Shown here: piece after piece, positions 7,219 through 15,104 of the stretch | Layout of the letters: every line of letters begins with the position of its first letter | Numbering within the stretch: the first letter of the stretch is position 1 | Notes under the pieces: generated by a model | Databases searched by the model: none | What the model saw: the letters and a program-made list of their open reading frames with translations, nothing else | What the model was told of the DNA's origin: nothing | Made by a program: the position numbers and the translations under genes | Origin: CAXXFQ01 sp963674475 | Lineage (GTDB): Bacteria > Planctomycetota > Planctomycetia > Pirellulales > Thermoguttaceae | Direction: 5' to 3' | Assembly: GCA_963674475.2 (NCBI GenBank) | Contig: CAXXFQ010000007.1 | Coordinates: forward strand, 1 to 23,191 | Length of the DNA stretch: 23,191 bases

Positions 7219-8041
7219 ACCCCATATCCATATGATCGCAAGAACAACCCAGGATTATGAACGAATGGCCAGAATGCATACGGTTGCCTGTGTCGAACCC
7301 GCATTCTGGGCGGGCTATGACAGGACCTCGGCCCGCGCTTTCCATGACTATTTCACCCATATTTCAGAATTTGAACCCACCAGGGCCGCCCAATATAATA
7401 TTGATCATTATTGCCATGTCTGTATGAACCCCAAAGAGGCTGAAGACATCGGGCTTGCCAGAGAAGTAATTTCTTTTATTCCGGAATTTTTGGATAAGCC
7501 CACGGTTCTGGGCGTCGGTGAAATCGGCCTGAACAAAAACACCAAAAATGAAATGATCATTTTTGAAGAACAGGTGGAGCTTGCTGTAAAAAACGATTTG
7601 ATCATGTGGATTCACACCCCTCACCTTGACGACAAGCTCAAGGGAACCCGGATGATGGTTGATTGCCTTAACGGCAGGAAAGACATTGACCCGTCAAAAA
7701 TATGCTTTGACCATTGCGAGGAACATACCATCAAAATGGTAATCGACTCCGGATTCTGGGCATCAATGACCATCTATCCCTTGACCAAAAATTCTCCCTC
7801 CCGGGTAATTGATTCAATAGAAATCTTCGGGCTGGAGAGGATGATGGCAGATGCCTCCGGAGACTGGGGGCCGTCGGATCCCAAAACGCTTCATGATGCC
7901 GTTTTTGAAATGAAACGCAGGGGACACCGGGAAAAAGATGTAGAAACTCTGTTTTACAACAATCCCTGTTTTTTTCTGGGCCAGAGTCCGAAATTTAAAC
8001 ATAAGCCCCTTGTCCAAAAGGATGCAGCCTGGGAAAAATGA
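7205..8041 (+). CDS. eboB: TatD-family metal hydrolase (EboB-like)
   Basis: A 278-residue TIM-barrel amidohydrolase. Metal ligands are H7 and H9 (EPHIHM), E106 (VGEIGL), H137/H140 (WIHTPH), H170 (FDHCEEH) and D216 or D220 (ADASGDWGPSDP). The stretches IARTTQDYERMA, CVEPAFWAGYDRT and HTPHLDDKLKGT are characteristic of the ebo-cluster TatD subgroup rather than of TatD nucleases. The usual D after GEIG is N in GLN, which may be a minor change. The gene starts 14 bases inside the cupin gene and is preceded by GGAAAGGAAAA. It is the last intact gene of the cluster. Its substrate is unknown; the subgroup occurs with UbiA and EboF-like proteins. Confidence 0.88.
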   Translation: MKIIEPHIHMIARTTQDYERMARMHTVACVEPAFWAGYDRTSARAFHDYFTHISEFEPTRAAQYNIDHYCHVCMNPKEAEDIGLAREVISFIPEFLDKPTVLGVGEIGLNKNTKNEMIIFEEQVELAVKNDLIMWIHTPHLDDKLKGTRMMVDCLNGRKDIDPSKICFDHCEEHTIKMVIDSGFWASMTIYPLTKNSPSRVIDSIEIFGLERMMADASGDWGPSDPKTLHDAVFEMKRRGHREKDVETLFYNNPCFFLGQSPKFKHKPLVQKDAAWEK

Positions 8042-8299
8042 GAATCAGGTGGATCACTTCCGGAAAACTTGCCATCAAAACCTATTTGATGAGATACAGC
8101 CTCAAGGTGGCCCTTGCGTCCTGCAATAATATCGAAACATCTTCAATGTGGAATCAATGATCCCAAACGATTATTGATGGTTTTGACCACCAAGCTCTGC
8201 CCTTTACCCATATCTTAACGCAAACAATTTACCCATCTACCTGTAGAAGGGCAAAGCCCATACACGTGAGCTGCAGTGCGGTGTACCCTTGCCAGATGA
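8042..8299 (+). other. Intergenic stretch after the ebo-like cluster; possible 40-codon frame
   Basis: There is no convincing gene here. A 40-codon frame begins at ATG 8038, overlapping the stop of the TatD-type gene as ATGA (MRIRWITSGKLAI...), and ends near 8160. It could be the start of a further cluster gene cut off by deletion, but I do not recognise it. Around 8190-8300 a GC-richer patch has imperfect inverted repeats (TGCCCTT / AAGGGCA and TACAC / GTGTA). Confidence 0.35.
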
Positions 8300-8595
8300 T
8301 TTGAATTGATAAAACGAGGAGTGCCCCTGCGATCAGCCGCCCAATCTATCTATTCAAATAAAGGCAGGTGGGCTCTGTCCCATACATTCGCTGTAGCTAA
8401 AGCATACTCGGTTCGATGGTTTATCAACGGACTAGGCCAGGAAATAAGATTGAACGATAAGATGAAACATTGGATTAATGATCAGGTTTAATCTTGATAA
8501 ATGGATAAAAGTAACATGAGGAGCCGTTTACGGACCTGTACACAAGGTTCTGTAGGCAGACGGGAGTCGATGGACTCCCTCTGACCCGATCAATT
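8300..8595 (+). mobile_element. Group II intron 3' end relic (maturase tail plus domain V/VI-like RNA)
   Basis: The plus frame 8300-8491 reads KRGVPLRSAAQSIYS, NKGRWALSHTFAVAKAYS and WFINGLGQEIRL, resembling the extreme C-terminus of group II intron reverse transcriptases (RKGxWRLSxTLATQxxxxNxWLxxxGL). It is followed, as expected, by RNA-like elements. Bases 8521-8550 can fold as a domain V-like hairpin (GAGCC ... GGTTC with an AGC near the base). Bases 8562-8579 form a perfect 7-bp stem with a GATG loop, in the place of domain VI. The remaining reverse transcriptase (over 350 codons) is missing, and the domain V loop is not the usual GNRA, so the element is degenerate and should not splice or move. 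Confidence 0.5.
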
Positions 8596-8626
8596 CGCAT
8601 GCCACCCAAACCTATTTTACTTAATT

Positions 8627-8689
8627 CTCTCACAGAGGCACAAAGTATTAAAAAAAAATTTTATTAGCATCTCTGTGCCTCTGTGAGAG
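8627..8689. repeat. 16-bp perfect inverted repeat (CTCTGTG type)
   Basis: Arms CTCTCACAGAGGCACA (8627-8642) and its exact complement (8674-8689) flank 31 AT-rich bases. The arms themselves contain repeated CTCTGTG words, a pattern I associate with dispersed palindromic repeats in many bacterial genomes. No run of T follows the right arm, so a terminator is less likely. Confidence 0.7.
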
Positions 8690-8979
8690 GTTTTGTATAG
8701 GGGAGGCTGTAGGGTATTTTTGCCATTATTGTGAAAAAAACTTCCACAATCTTTATATGTTCTATTTCATAAAAGCCATTTGGATCTATCATGCCCGTTT
8801 GTCTGACCATTGTCCATCCATTTGGAAAAAAACTCCCATTATCGAAAAAAATGGTTATGCTTTTAATTTATGATAGTAACCAAAGTCCTTATTGTGCTTC
8901 GGTTAATGAGACAAAAACCCTGATAGTATGACTTATATAATATTGTCATTTATGAAAAAATTTAACGGCAAATGGTGCC
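8690..8979. other. AT-rich gene-free stretch
   Basis: No open frame with recognisable protein features was seen on either strand. The base composition is AT-rich with several A-runs. It ends just before the sigma-54-like promoter, so it may hold upstream activator sites, but none could be identified. Confidence 0.5.
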
Positions 8980-8995
8980 TGGCACATATTGTGCA
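8980..8995 (+). promoter_or_regulatory. Sigma-54 (RpoN)-type promoter candidate
   Basis: TGGCACATATTGTGCA matches the -24/-12 consensus TGGCAC-N5-TTGCA with one change. GG (8981-8982) and GC (8993-8994) are separated by exactly 10 bases. It lies about 100 bases before the first PEP-CTERM gene relic. PEP-CTERM genes in several bacteria are controlled by RpoN with the PrsK/PrsR two-component system, which makes the position meaningful. Confidence 0.5.
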
Positions 8996-9093
8996 TTTAA
9001 GCTCGTATCCTTTAATACCAGAAATAACAACTATGACACAACCCTGATGACGCTGAATACGATCATTAACCAAAAACTTTTATGAATATGACC

Positions 9094-9349
9094 GGATCTC
9101 CGGCTGCCGGACAGTCAAGAAGGGAGTCTTTTTTCGGTGAATTTATGAAAAAATTTATTTTGATCGGCATCTGCAATACGACTTCTTATTGTTATGGTGC
9201 CATGCCGGATGGCCATTGGATCGGCTGCGGAGATTAAGTTATGGGACTATGGTTTTAACATTGATCCCGGAGCATAAGTCATTCGAACCCTCCACCATAT
9301 CCTCGGGCTTTACTGGCAGGTGCGGGCGGAAAAAGGAGTTGAACATAAG
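9094..9349 (+). pseudogene. PEP-CTERM protein relic, copy A (heavily eroded)
   Basis: This stretch aligns piecewise with the better preserved copy at 9752-10309. Bases 9094-9116 repeat 9792-9816 with a 2-base gap, TTTTCGGTGA is shared, and 9263-9349 repeats 10211-10316 with about 19 bases lost. The last part corresponds to the PEP-CTERM sorting signal: GAACCCTCCACCAT (EPST), GGCAGGTGCGGGC (AGAG) and AAAAAGGAGTTGA (the RKRS end and stop) remain, but the hydrophobic helix is cut and the frame is broken. About 250 bases of the middle are missing compared with copy B. No functional product is expected. Confidence 0.55.
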
Positions 9350-9751
9350 ATACCATCTGCAAATGAACAAATGATTTTAGAAATATTTACGGTGCAACCA
9401 AAAACAATAAATAATTTTTAAAAAAGATGTCATACAAAAATAGTCAATAATAATTCTGAAATTTTATTTGAAGATAAAGATAGGGCCAGATTATGGACAC
9501 ACTTAAGCAGGTAGATGTTCTTTGATGACTTGATTACACGAGGTTTAGGAAATCAAGCCTGCACAAGTTCTCTGTATGATGATCAATGAATATTTTAGTT
9601 AAACCACTGTATAAATAACTTGGATGGTAAGGCGGAACATATTGATAATGCCGCAAAATATCATTTGCCTTTGCTGCTCGTAATAGCTTTGGCTGAGGAT
9701 CATGATTATATTGATGAAGCGGATTTACAACAGTGAGTTTTGCTTTTTTCA
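9350..9751. other. Gene-free stretch between the two PEP-CTERM relics
   Basis: It is AT-rich with no intact gene. One open plus-strand stretch at 9617-9736 (NLDGKAEHIDNAAKYH, then EDHDYIDEADLQQ and a stop) looks protein-like and could be the mid-part of the copy B gene, but I cannot tie it to a known family. Confidence 0.35.
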
Positions 9752-10309
9752 AAATAATGAATATGGTGATCATGTGACAGATTGTATTTGGGGATCTCCG
9801 GCTGTTCCGGACAGTCTTGGGAAATAGATGAGCCAGAGGTTGTTTTTCGGTGATATTTATTCGAATTTTGAAATCATGCCGCGGAATCAGTAATCTGGTC
9901 TTCAGAAAGGAGAAACGATGGTGTGGAGCCTGCGTATCGCTAATCAGAACTATCAGGACACTTACGACTCCAATGAAGAGACCTTGCAACTGATGGAGGT
10001 TATCGAATTCTGGATACACCTCCTGCCGGCGACGACGTCTCCATGGCCATGGGATGGGATTTTACCTTGCTGGCAAATGAAACAGCAACCATTGATCTAT
10101 TATTAAGTCTTACAGCACCAACTTCCGGTTTCTATCTTTCACATACTGATCTGGACAGTGCTGAAACAATTTATTTTTCGGGCACATTGGGTATTACGCG
10201 GGAAATCGTCGATCCCGGAGCAAATGTCATTCCCGAACCCTCCACCATGATCCTTTTCGGGATCGGGCTTCTCGGACTGGCAGGTGCGGGCAGGAGAAAA
10301 AGGAGTTGA
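9752..10309 (+). pseudogene. PEP-CTERM sorting-domain protein, copy B (frameshifted)
   Basis: The C-terminal part is open and ends in a complete PEP-CTERM signal: VIPEPST, a hydrophobic helix (MILFGIGLLGLAGAG) and a basic tail RRKRS. Upstream, the same protein is spread over several frames: NNEYGDHV, GSPAVPDS, FGDIYSNFEIMPRN (interrupted by stops), SLRIANQNYQDTYDSNEE, then after a shift near 9977 DLATDGGYRILD and PAGDDVSMAMGWDF. At least two frame changes and in-frame stops separate these pieces. No signal peptide start is seen. PEP-CTERM proteins are normally exported and processed by exosortase (EpsH/XrtA) in exopolysaccharide-forming bacteria. The only ATG-initiated C-terminal frame (10043) is unlikely to be exported. 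Confidence 0.75.
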
Positions 10310-10350
10310 ACATAAGCTTCTAAACAAAGAAAATTAAAATTTAAGTAAAC

Positions 10351-10394
10351 CCTGCCGGTTTTTATCATTCGGGGGAAGATAAAAAACGGGCAGG
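10351..10394. terminator. Terminator-like hairpin after the PEP-CTERM relic
   Basis: CCTGCCGGTTTTTATC (10351-10366) pairs with GATAAAAAACGGGCAGG (10378-10394) with one mismatch and one bulge, around an 11-base loop. It sits between the PEP-CTERM gene and the giant surface-protein gene. It is not followed by a strong T-run, so termination on the plus strand may be inefficient. Confidence 0.5.
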
Positions 10395-10405
10395 ATACTA
10401 TTTTA

Positions 10406-10424
10406 TTGAAACACTCAGTTTCAA
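10406..10424 (+). promoter_or_regulatory. 7-bp inverted repeat abutting the ribosome binding site of the RHS gene
   Basis: TTGAAAC-ACTCA-GTTTCAA is a perfect 7-bp inverted repeat with a 5-base spacer. Its right arm runs into the Shine-Dalgarno sequence (AAGGGGA, 10423-10429), and the ATG is at 10437. It could be an operator or an RNA hairpin that hides the ribosome binding site. Confidence 0.4.
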
Positions 10425-10436
10425 GGGGAATCAATC

Positions 10437-13400
10437 ATGAAATCTTTAAATGGAACCAGAGGAATGTATGCGTCAAAAGCGAAAAAGGCTTTACAGGCCG
10501 TTTTTTTCTTTGCGGTTTTATGCTTAATCTTGCTGCCTTCACCGGCACTGGCAGCACCGCCGAAAGTGATCTGCGTACCCCAGGTACCATCGGATCTGCT
10601 GATTCCCCATGATACCTGGTCCGGTGAGCCCACGACCCTAAAAGGTGTTGCAAAAGGCAGCAGCCTTGCCGGCGGAACCTATTACTGGGAATTCGGAGAC
10701 GGCAATACATCCGCACCTGCAGTCATTATTAATCCCGACAATCTGTCCGCCACCCACACCTACACGGCTGATCCGGGGACCCTTTTTGTGGCCCGGCTCC
10801 ATGTGACGGATACTGCCGGGGAAACAGCTTCGGACGATTACCGGATTATTATCCGGAACCGGTCCCTGGATGTGGAAATCAATAAATCGGTTGATGACGG
10901 TCTGTGGTGGCTTTATACAAATAAAGAAGCAAATGCCAATTATACCATAATTCCCTCGACGGCTTTTACCGATCCCGGCGGTAGCCAGGGACTTCAAGGC
11001 GAATATTTTAATAATCTTACCGTCTCAGGCACACCAGCCCTGGTTCGCACAGACCCCAATATTGATTTTACCTGGGGGGGGAGCCCCGTCTCGGGTATCA
11101 ACTTGGATTTTAGTGTCAGATGGACCGGCACCATCCATATCCCTGCTGACGGGATGTATAAGTTTGCCTCCTATAACGACGACGGAACCCGGTTATATAT
11201 AGACGGCAATCAGATCATCAATGACTGGCGGGGCCATGGTCCAACATGGATATATTCCAATACAGTCTATCTTACTGAAGGCCCGCACCAGTTCGTGGTG
11301 GAGTTTTATGACGGTTGCTGCGGTGCCCAGGCAAAAATTTACTGGGGTCAGGTTGAGTCATACCGATGGAGAAATGAAGGCGGCTCTTCTTACAATGATT
11401 ATTATGCAAACACCACAGCCTCGGCTGTGCAGGCCTATGAGATCAACGGTCACCTGGAAACCGGCGATCCGGATGAAAATCCCTATGTGGATGCCGTCCG
11501 TAAAGGTATTGATTACCTGATGACCACATTGACCACCTATAATATGTCTACTCAGACCGGTGGAAATCCGGATAGTAACGGCAACGGCATTGGGCTCTCC
11601 GTCAACAGCGGCCGTCCGGTCTATGAGACCGGAGCGGTCATGGATGCCCTGGTTGCCTCGGGTACGCCGGATGCCGTAGCACGCACAGGCGGAGCCAATG
11701 TCCTGGCCCGCAGGTACCAGGATATAGTCCAGGACATGGTTGATATCTATGCCTGGGGCATGAATGACTCCGTGGGCGGATGGCAGTACGGCTGGAACGG
11801 AGGAGTTGACAATTCCGCCTCCCAGTGGGGCGCCATCGGCATGGTGGCGGCTGAAAAGCATTTCGGATGTGTTGTACCGGACTGGGTCAAGGAACGGAAC
11901 AATGGCTGGCTCAATACCAGCTACAACGGCACAGGGTTCGGTTATACCGGAAGCGGCAACGGATGGGCCACCACGCCGTCCGGCATGGTCCAGCTTGCCT
12001 TTGACGGATACGGAACCGATGACCGAAGGTGGCAGACCGCCGAAGCCTGGCTGGCCAATAACTGGAGCGGTTTTATCTCCAACAGCCGCAACAACCGCTA
12101 TTACTCCTATTATGCCTTTGCCAAGGCCATGCGTCTGGCCCTTCCCCAGGAGGTAACGCACCTGGCAGCCACCGGTTTTGATTGGTACGGGGATGAGACG
12201 TCCGGTCTGGCCCGGGTGCTTGTGGACCGGCAGAATCCAAATGGATCCTGGCCCTATGACGGCTGGCCCTATGTAGGCGTGCGCACGGCAGCAGCCTGGA
12301 ACGTGATCATCCTCACCAGGACCCTTTTTGAAAAGCCCCCGGTGGCCATCATCCAGGCAGAACCCGATCCCGGTGCTGTGGGCCAGATGATTTCCTTTGA
12401 TGCGACCGGGTCCTACCATGTGGATCCGGCAAAGGAAATTGTCGAGTACCTGTGGGATCTTGATGTGTCCGACGGCATTGATTTTGATCATCCTGATGCC
12501 ATCGGACCTGTGGTTGAACATGCATATGGTGAACTGGGGGACTACACGGCAGCCTTAAAAGTCGTGGATAACAGCACGCCTTCACGGTTTGATATCACGA
12601 CTCATACGATTCAGATCACCGTCCCGCCCCATCCGCCCACGGCTTTTGTGGGCGGGCCGTATCTATCCACTGAGGGTGAAACGGTCCAGGTGGATGGTTC
12701 AGGCTCCTATGATATTGATCAGCCCCTGGGGGACCGTATTGTCAGCTGGGAATGGGAAGCTGACTTTACACCACCCTATGACTTTGGAGAAGCGTCCGGC
12801 CAAATTGCTTCCCTGCCGCCATTCACCGGTGCAGGCCGGCATGATATCGCCCTCAGGGTTACGGATAATACGGCCACTGTTTTCCCTACAGCTGCCACAC
12901 CGGATCTGACCCATGTCGACTATGGTGAAGTCATGGTTTACAAAACCGGGGTGACCGATCTCTATGCTCGGCCCAAGGCCACCAAGTGCCAGCTGGTCTG
13001 GACCCATATCGATGCATCGGCCTATGAAATTTTGAGGTCGGAAACAGGACCGAACAGCGGATTTGAGCTTATCGGCACCACCACGTCAACCTATTCCACC
13101 TATCTTGACTACAATGTGGTGATGTACAAGGACTACTGGTACCGGGTAAGATGCGAAATCAACGGTGCAACAACCTTATCCGGCCCCTACCATATTTATT
13201 CCGCCGGTAGAATCCGCAACCGGCCGCCGATCATTACCAGCTCCCCCCTGCTGGACGGGCAGGAGCAGGTGCCGTATGTTTACGATGTCCAGGCCAGTGA
13301 TCCGGAAGGGACACGGTTGCGTTATGTTCTGGATTCAGCACCGGCCGGTATGGGGATTGATGCGGCCACCGGTCATATCACCTGGACACCGGGCCTTGAC

Positions 13401-15104
13401 CAGGTTGGCCTAAACGAAGTCGTGGTCCGGGTGACCGATGCTCGAAGTGCGTCCGCCAGCCAGTTCTTCCAGGTGGTGATCGCTCCGCGGCCCAATGCAA
13501 AACCCGTACCGGACCCAGGAGGTCCTTACAGCGGACTGGTTGGGGAGGCCCTGACGTTTTCCGGCAGCGCCGTTGATCCTGAAGGCGACCCCATTGTTCA
13601 ATACCGCTGGGTATTTGGCGACGGCACGGAAACATCAGGCCGGACCGTCACCCATGCTTATCCTGCACAAGGGGCATACATTGTCACCTTGTATGCCACG
13701 GATGACCGGGGGGCCACAGGAAGTGCCGAAATCCGGTGCCAGACAGGCCTTGCAAACCGGCCGCCCATTGCCGATGCCGGCGGTCCCTATGTCGGGGAAG
13801 TGAATCAACCCATTACAGTTAACGGCAGTGGGTCATTTGATCCGGACAATGATCCCTTGGCATATACCTGGAATTCTGATACGGCAACCGGCCCTTTAAC
13901 CGGTGAACAGACAAGTTTTACCTTTGATGCGACAGGCACATACATGGTCACGCTCAGCATTGACGACGGTCGGGGCGGGTCAGATACAGCCACTGCTCAA
14001 ATCGTCGTCACACCGCCCAATGAGCCGCCAATGTCTGTATTTACGGTTGCCCCCTTTCTGTGGAACAACCTGACCTTTGACGGCACCGGATCATCAGACC
14101 CGGAAGGCGGAGCACTGACGGCCTGGGAATGGAATTTCGGTGACGGGGTAACCACCACCGGCGCCATGGTCAGTCACCAATATGATGTACCAGGTGACTA
14201 TACCGTGCGCCTGACCGTGACCGATGATAAAGGCGCCACAGGGTTTTCAGAACAGGTGGTTTCCATTGTTCATCCGCCCAACAGCAATCCGGATGTGGAT
14301 GCCGGCGGTCCCTATACCGCGCCGCTGAATACCGAGGTGACCCTGACTGCAGCCGGGGCTGATCCGGATGGCGATCCCGTCACCTTTACCTGGACCCATG
14401 ACAGTCAGGATGCCACTGGCCAGACACTGGCACTCACCTTTGATACGGTTGGAACCTATACCGCAAGCCTTACGGGTGACGACGGGTTCGGCGGTACGGC
14501 CACGGATACCGCCACCATTGTCATCTTTGACCCTGCCGAATCCGGCAGCGGCGGCACACCGGACGAGACACCGCCGCAACTGGTAATCTCAAATCCGGCC
14601 GGCGAGTCCCTGCTTGAAGGCATGGTCACCTTTACCGGCAGTGTCAGTGACGACAACCTGGTACTCTGGGTTTTGGAGTATGCACCGGCCGGAACAGACC
14701 AATGGGAAACCATTTCAACCGGTACCACCAATGTGGATAACGATGTGCTGGGTCAACTTGATGCCGGGCTGATCCAGGATGACCTGTACCGGTTCAGGCT
14801 GCGGGCCCAGGACCATCATTACAGCGTCAACACCTGGATTGAGTGCGAGATCAATTCTCCACTGGAGCTTGGACGGTTTAGCCTTGAATACATTGATCTT
14901 GAAATACCCCTGGCCGGTATTCCGATCCAAATTGTCCGGCGCTATGATACCAGGGATTCCAATGAATCCGGAGATTTCGGATACGGATGGACCCTCAAGC
15001 TGCGGACCCGCAGATCCGTGAAACCGTACCGGTCCAGCCCATGGAGGACACCCTTGGTTTCTTTGTGGCCAAACCCTATCGGATGGGAACCCGGGTCTAT
15101 CTGA
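10437..15104 (+). CDS. Giant secreted PKD/PA14/toroid/RHS surface protein, N-terminal part (frameshifted)
   Basis: A 1555-codon frame whose first 1522 codons belong to the protein. Domains in order: signal peptide 1-39 (AVFFFAVLCLILLPSPALA); PKD-like 45-140 (YYWEFGDGN); PA14 about 184-305 (LQGEYFNNL, FASYNDDGTRLYIDG, GPHQFVVEFYDG); an alpha/alpha-toroid region about 335-632 (VGGWQYGWNGG, DRQNPNGSWPYDGWPY); PKD 635-730 and 735-815; FN3-like about 838-920; a cadherin/Ig-like module about 928-1015 (YDVQASDPEG...GHITWTP); four more PKD units between 1022 and 1365 (WVFGDGTETSG, WNFGDGVTT); an Ig-like unit about 1378-1470; then the RHS entry segment (RRYDTRDSNESGDFGYGWTL). The final 33 residues are out of frame after a one-base loss near 15002. 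AAGGGGA lies 7 bases before ATG 10437. A cell-surface or secreted role is likely; the ligand is unknown. Confidence 0.85.
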   Translation: MKSLNGTRGMYASKAKKALQAVFFFAVLCLILLPSPALAAPPKVICVPQVPSDLLIPHDTWSGEPTTLKGVAKGSSLAGGTYYWEFGDGNTSAPAVIINPDNLSATHTYTADPGTLFVARLHVTDTAGETASDDYRIIIRNRSLDVEINKSVDDGLWWLYTNKEANANYTIIPSTAFTDPGGSQGLQGEYFNNLTVSGTPALVRTDPNIDFTWGGSPVSGINLDFSVRWTGTIHIPADGMYKFASYNDDGTRLYIDGNQIINDWRGHGPTWIYSNTVYLTEGPHQFVVEFYDGCCGAQAKIYWGQVESYRWRNEGGSSYNDYYANTTASAVQAYEINGHLETGDPDENPYVDAVRKGIDYLMTTLTTYNMSTQTGGNPDSNGNGIGLSVNSGRPVYETGAVMDALVASGTPDAVARTGGANVLARRYQDIVQDMVDIYAWGMNDSVGGWQYGWNGGVDNSASQWGAIGMVAAEKHFGCVVPDWVKERNNGWLNTSYNGTGFGYTGSGNGWATTPSGMVQLAFDGYGTDDRRWQTAEAWLANNWSGFISNSRNNRYYSYYAFAKAMRLALPQEVTHLAATGFDWYGDETSGLARVLVDRQNPNGSWPYDGWPYVGVRTAAAWNVIILTRTLFEKPPVAIIQAEPDPGAVGQMISFDATGSYHVDPAKEIVEYLWDLDVSDGIDFDHPDAIGPVVEHAYGELGDYTAALKVVDNSTPSRFDITTHTIQITVPPHPPTAFVGGPYLSTEGETVQVDGSGSYDIDQPLGDRIVSWEWEADFTPPYDFGEASGQIASLPPFTGAGRHDIALRVTDNTATVFPTAATPDLTHVDYGEVMVYKTGVTDLYARPKATKCQLVWTHIDASAYEILRSETGPNSGFELIGTTTSTYSTYLDYNVVMYKDYWYRVRCEINGATTLSGPYHIYSAGRIRNRPPIITSSPLLDGQEQVPYVYDVQASDPEGTRLRYVLDSAPAGMGIDAATGHITWTPGLDQVGLNEVVVRVTDARSASASQFFQVVIAPRPNAKPVPDPGGPYSGLVGEALTFSGSAVDPEGDPIVQYRWVFGDGTETSGRTVTHAYPAQGAYIVTLYATDDRGATGSAEIRCQTGLANRPPIADAGGPYVGEVNQPITVNGSGSFDPDNDPLAYTWNSDTATGPLTGEQTSFTFDATGTYMVTLSIDDGRGGSDTATAQIVVTPPNEPPMSVFTVAPFLWNNLTFDGTGSSDPEGGALTAWEWNFGDGVTTTGAMVSHQYDVPGDYTVRLTVTDDKGATGFSEQVVSIVHPPNSNPDVDAGGPYTAPLNTEVTLTAAGADPDGDPVTFTWTHDSQDATGQTLALTFDTVGTYTASLTGDDGFGGTATDTATIVIFDPAESGSGGTPDETPPQLVISNPAGESLLEGMVTFTGSVSDDNLVLWVLEYAPAGTDQWETISTGTTNVDNDVLGQLDAGLIQDDLYRFRLRAQDHHYSVNTWIECEINSPLELGRFSLEYIDLEIPLAGIPIQIVRRYDTRDSNESGDFGYGWTLKLRTRRSVKPYRSSPWRTPLVSLWPNPIGWEPGSI

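Noticed and set aside
9146..9238. MKKFILIGI frame as the start of an exported PEP-CTERM protein
   Set aside because: It aligns better as the mid-protein segment (GDIYSNF-like) of copy A, shifted by one base; it stops after about 30 codons and lacks a proper signal peptide.
11358..12521. 387-codon minus-strand open frame
   Set aside because: It lies wholly antisense to the well-supported PA14/toroid region. It has no family motifs or ribosome binding site and reflects codon bias of the real gene.
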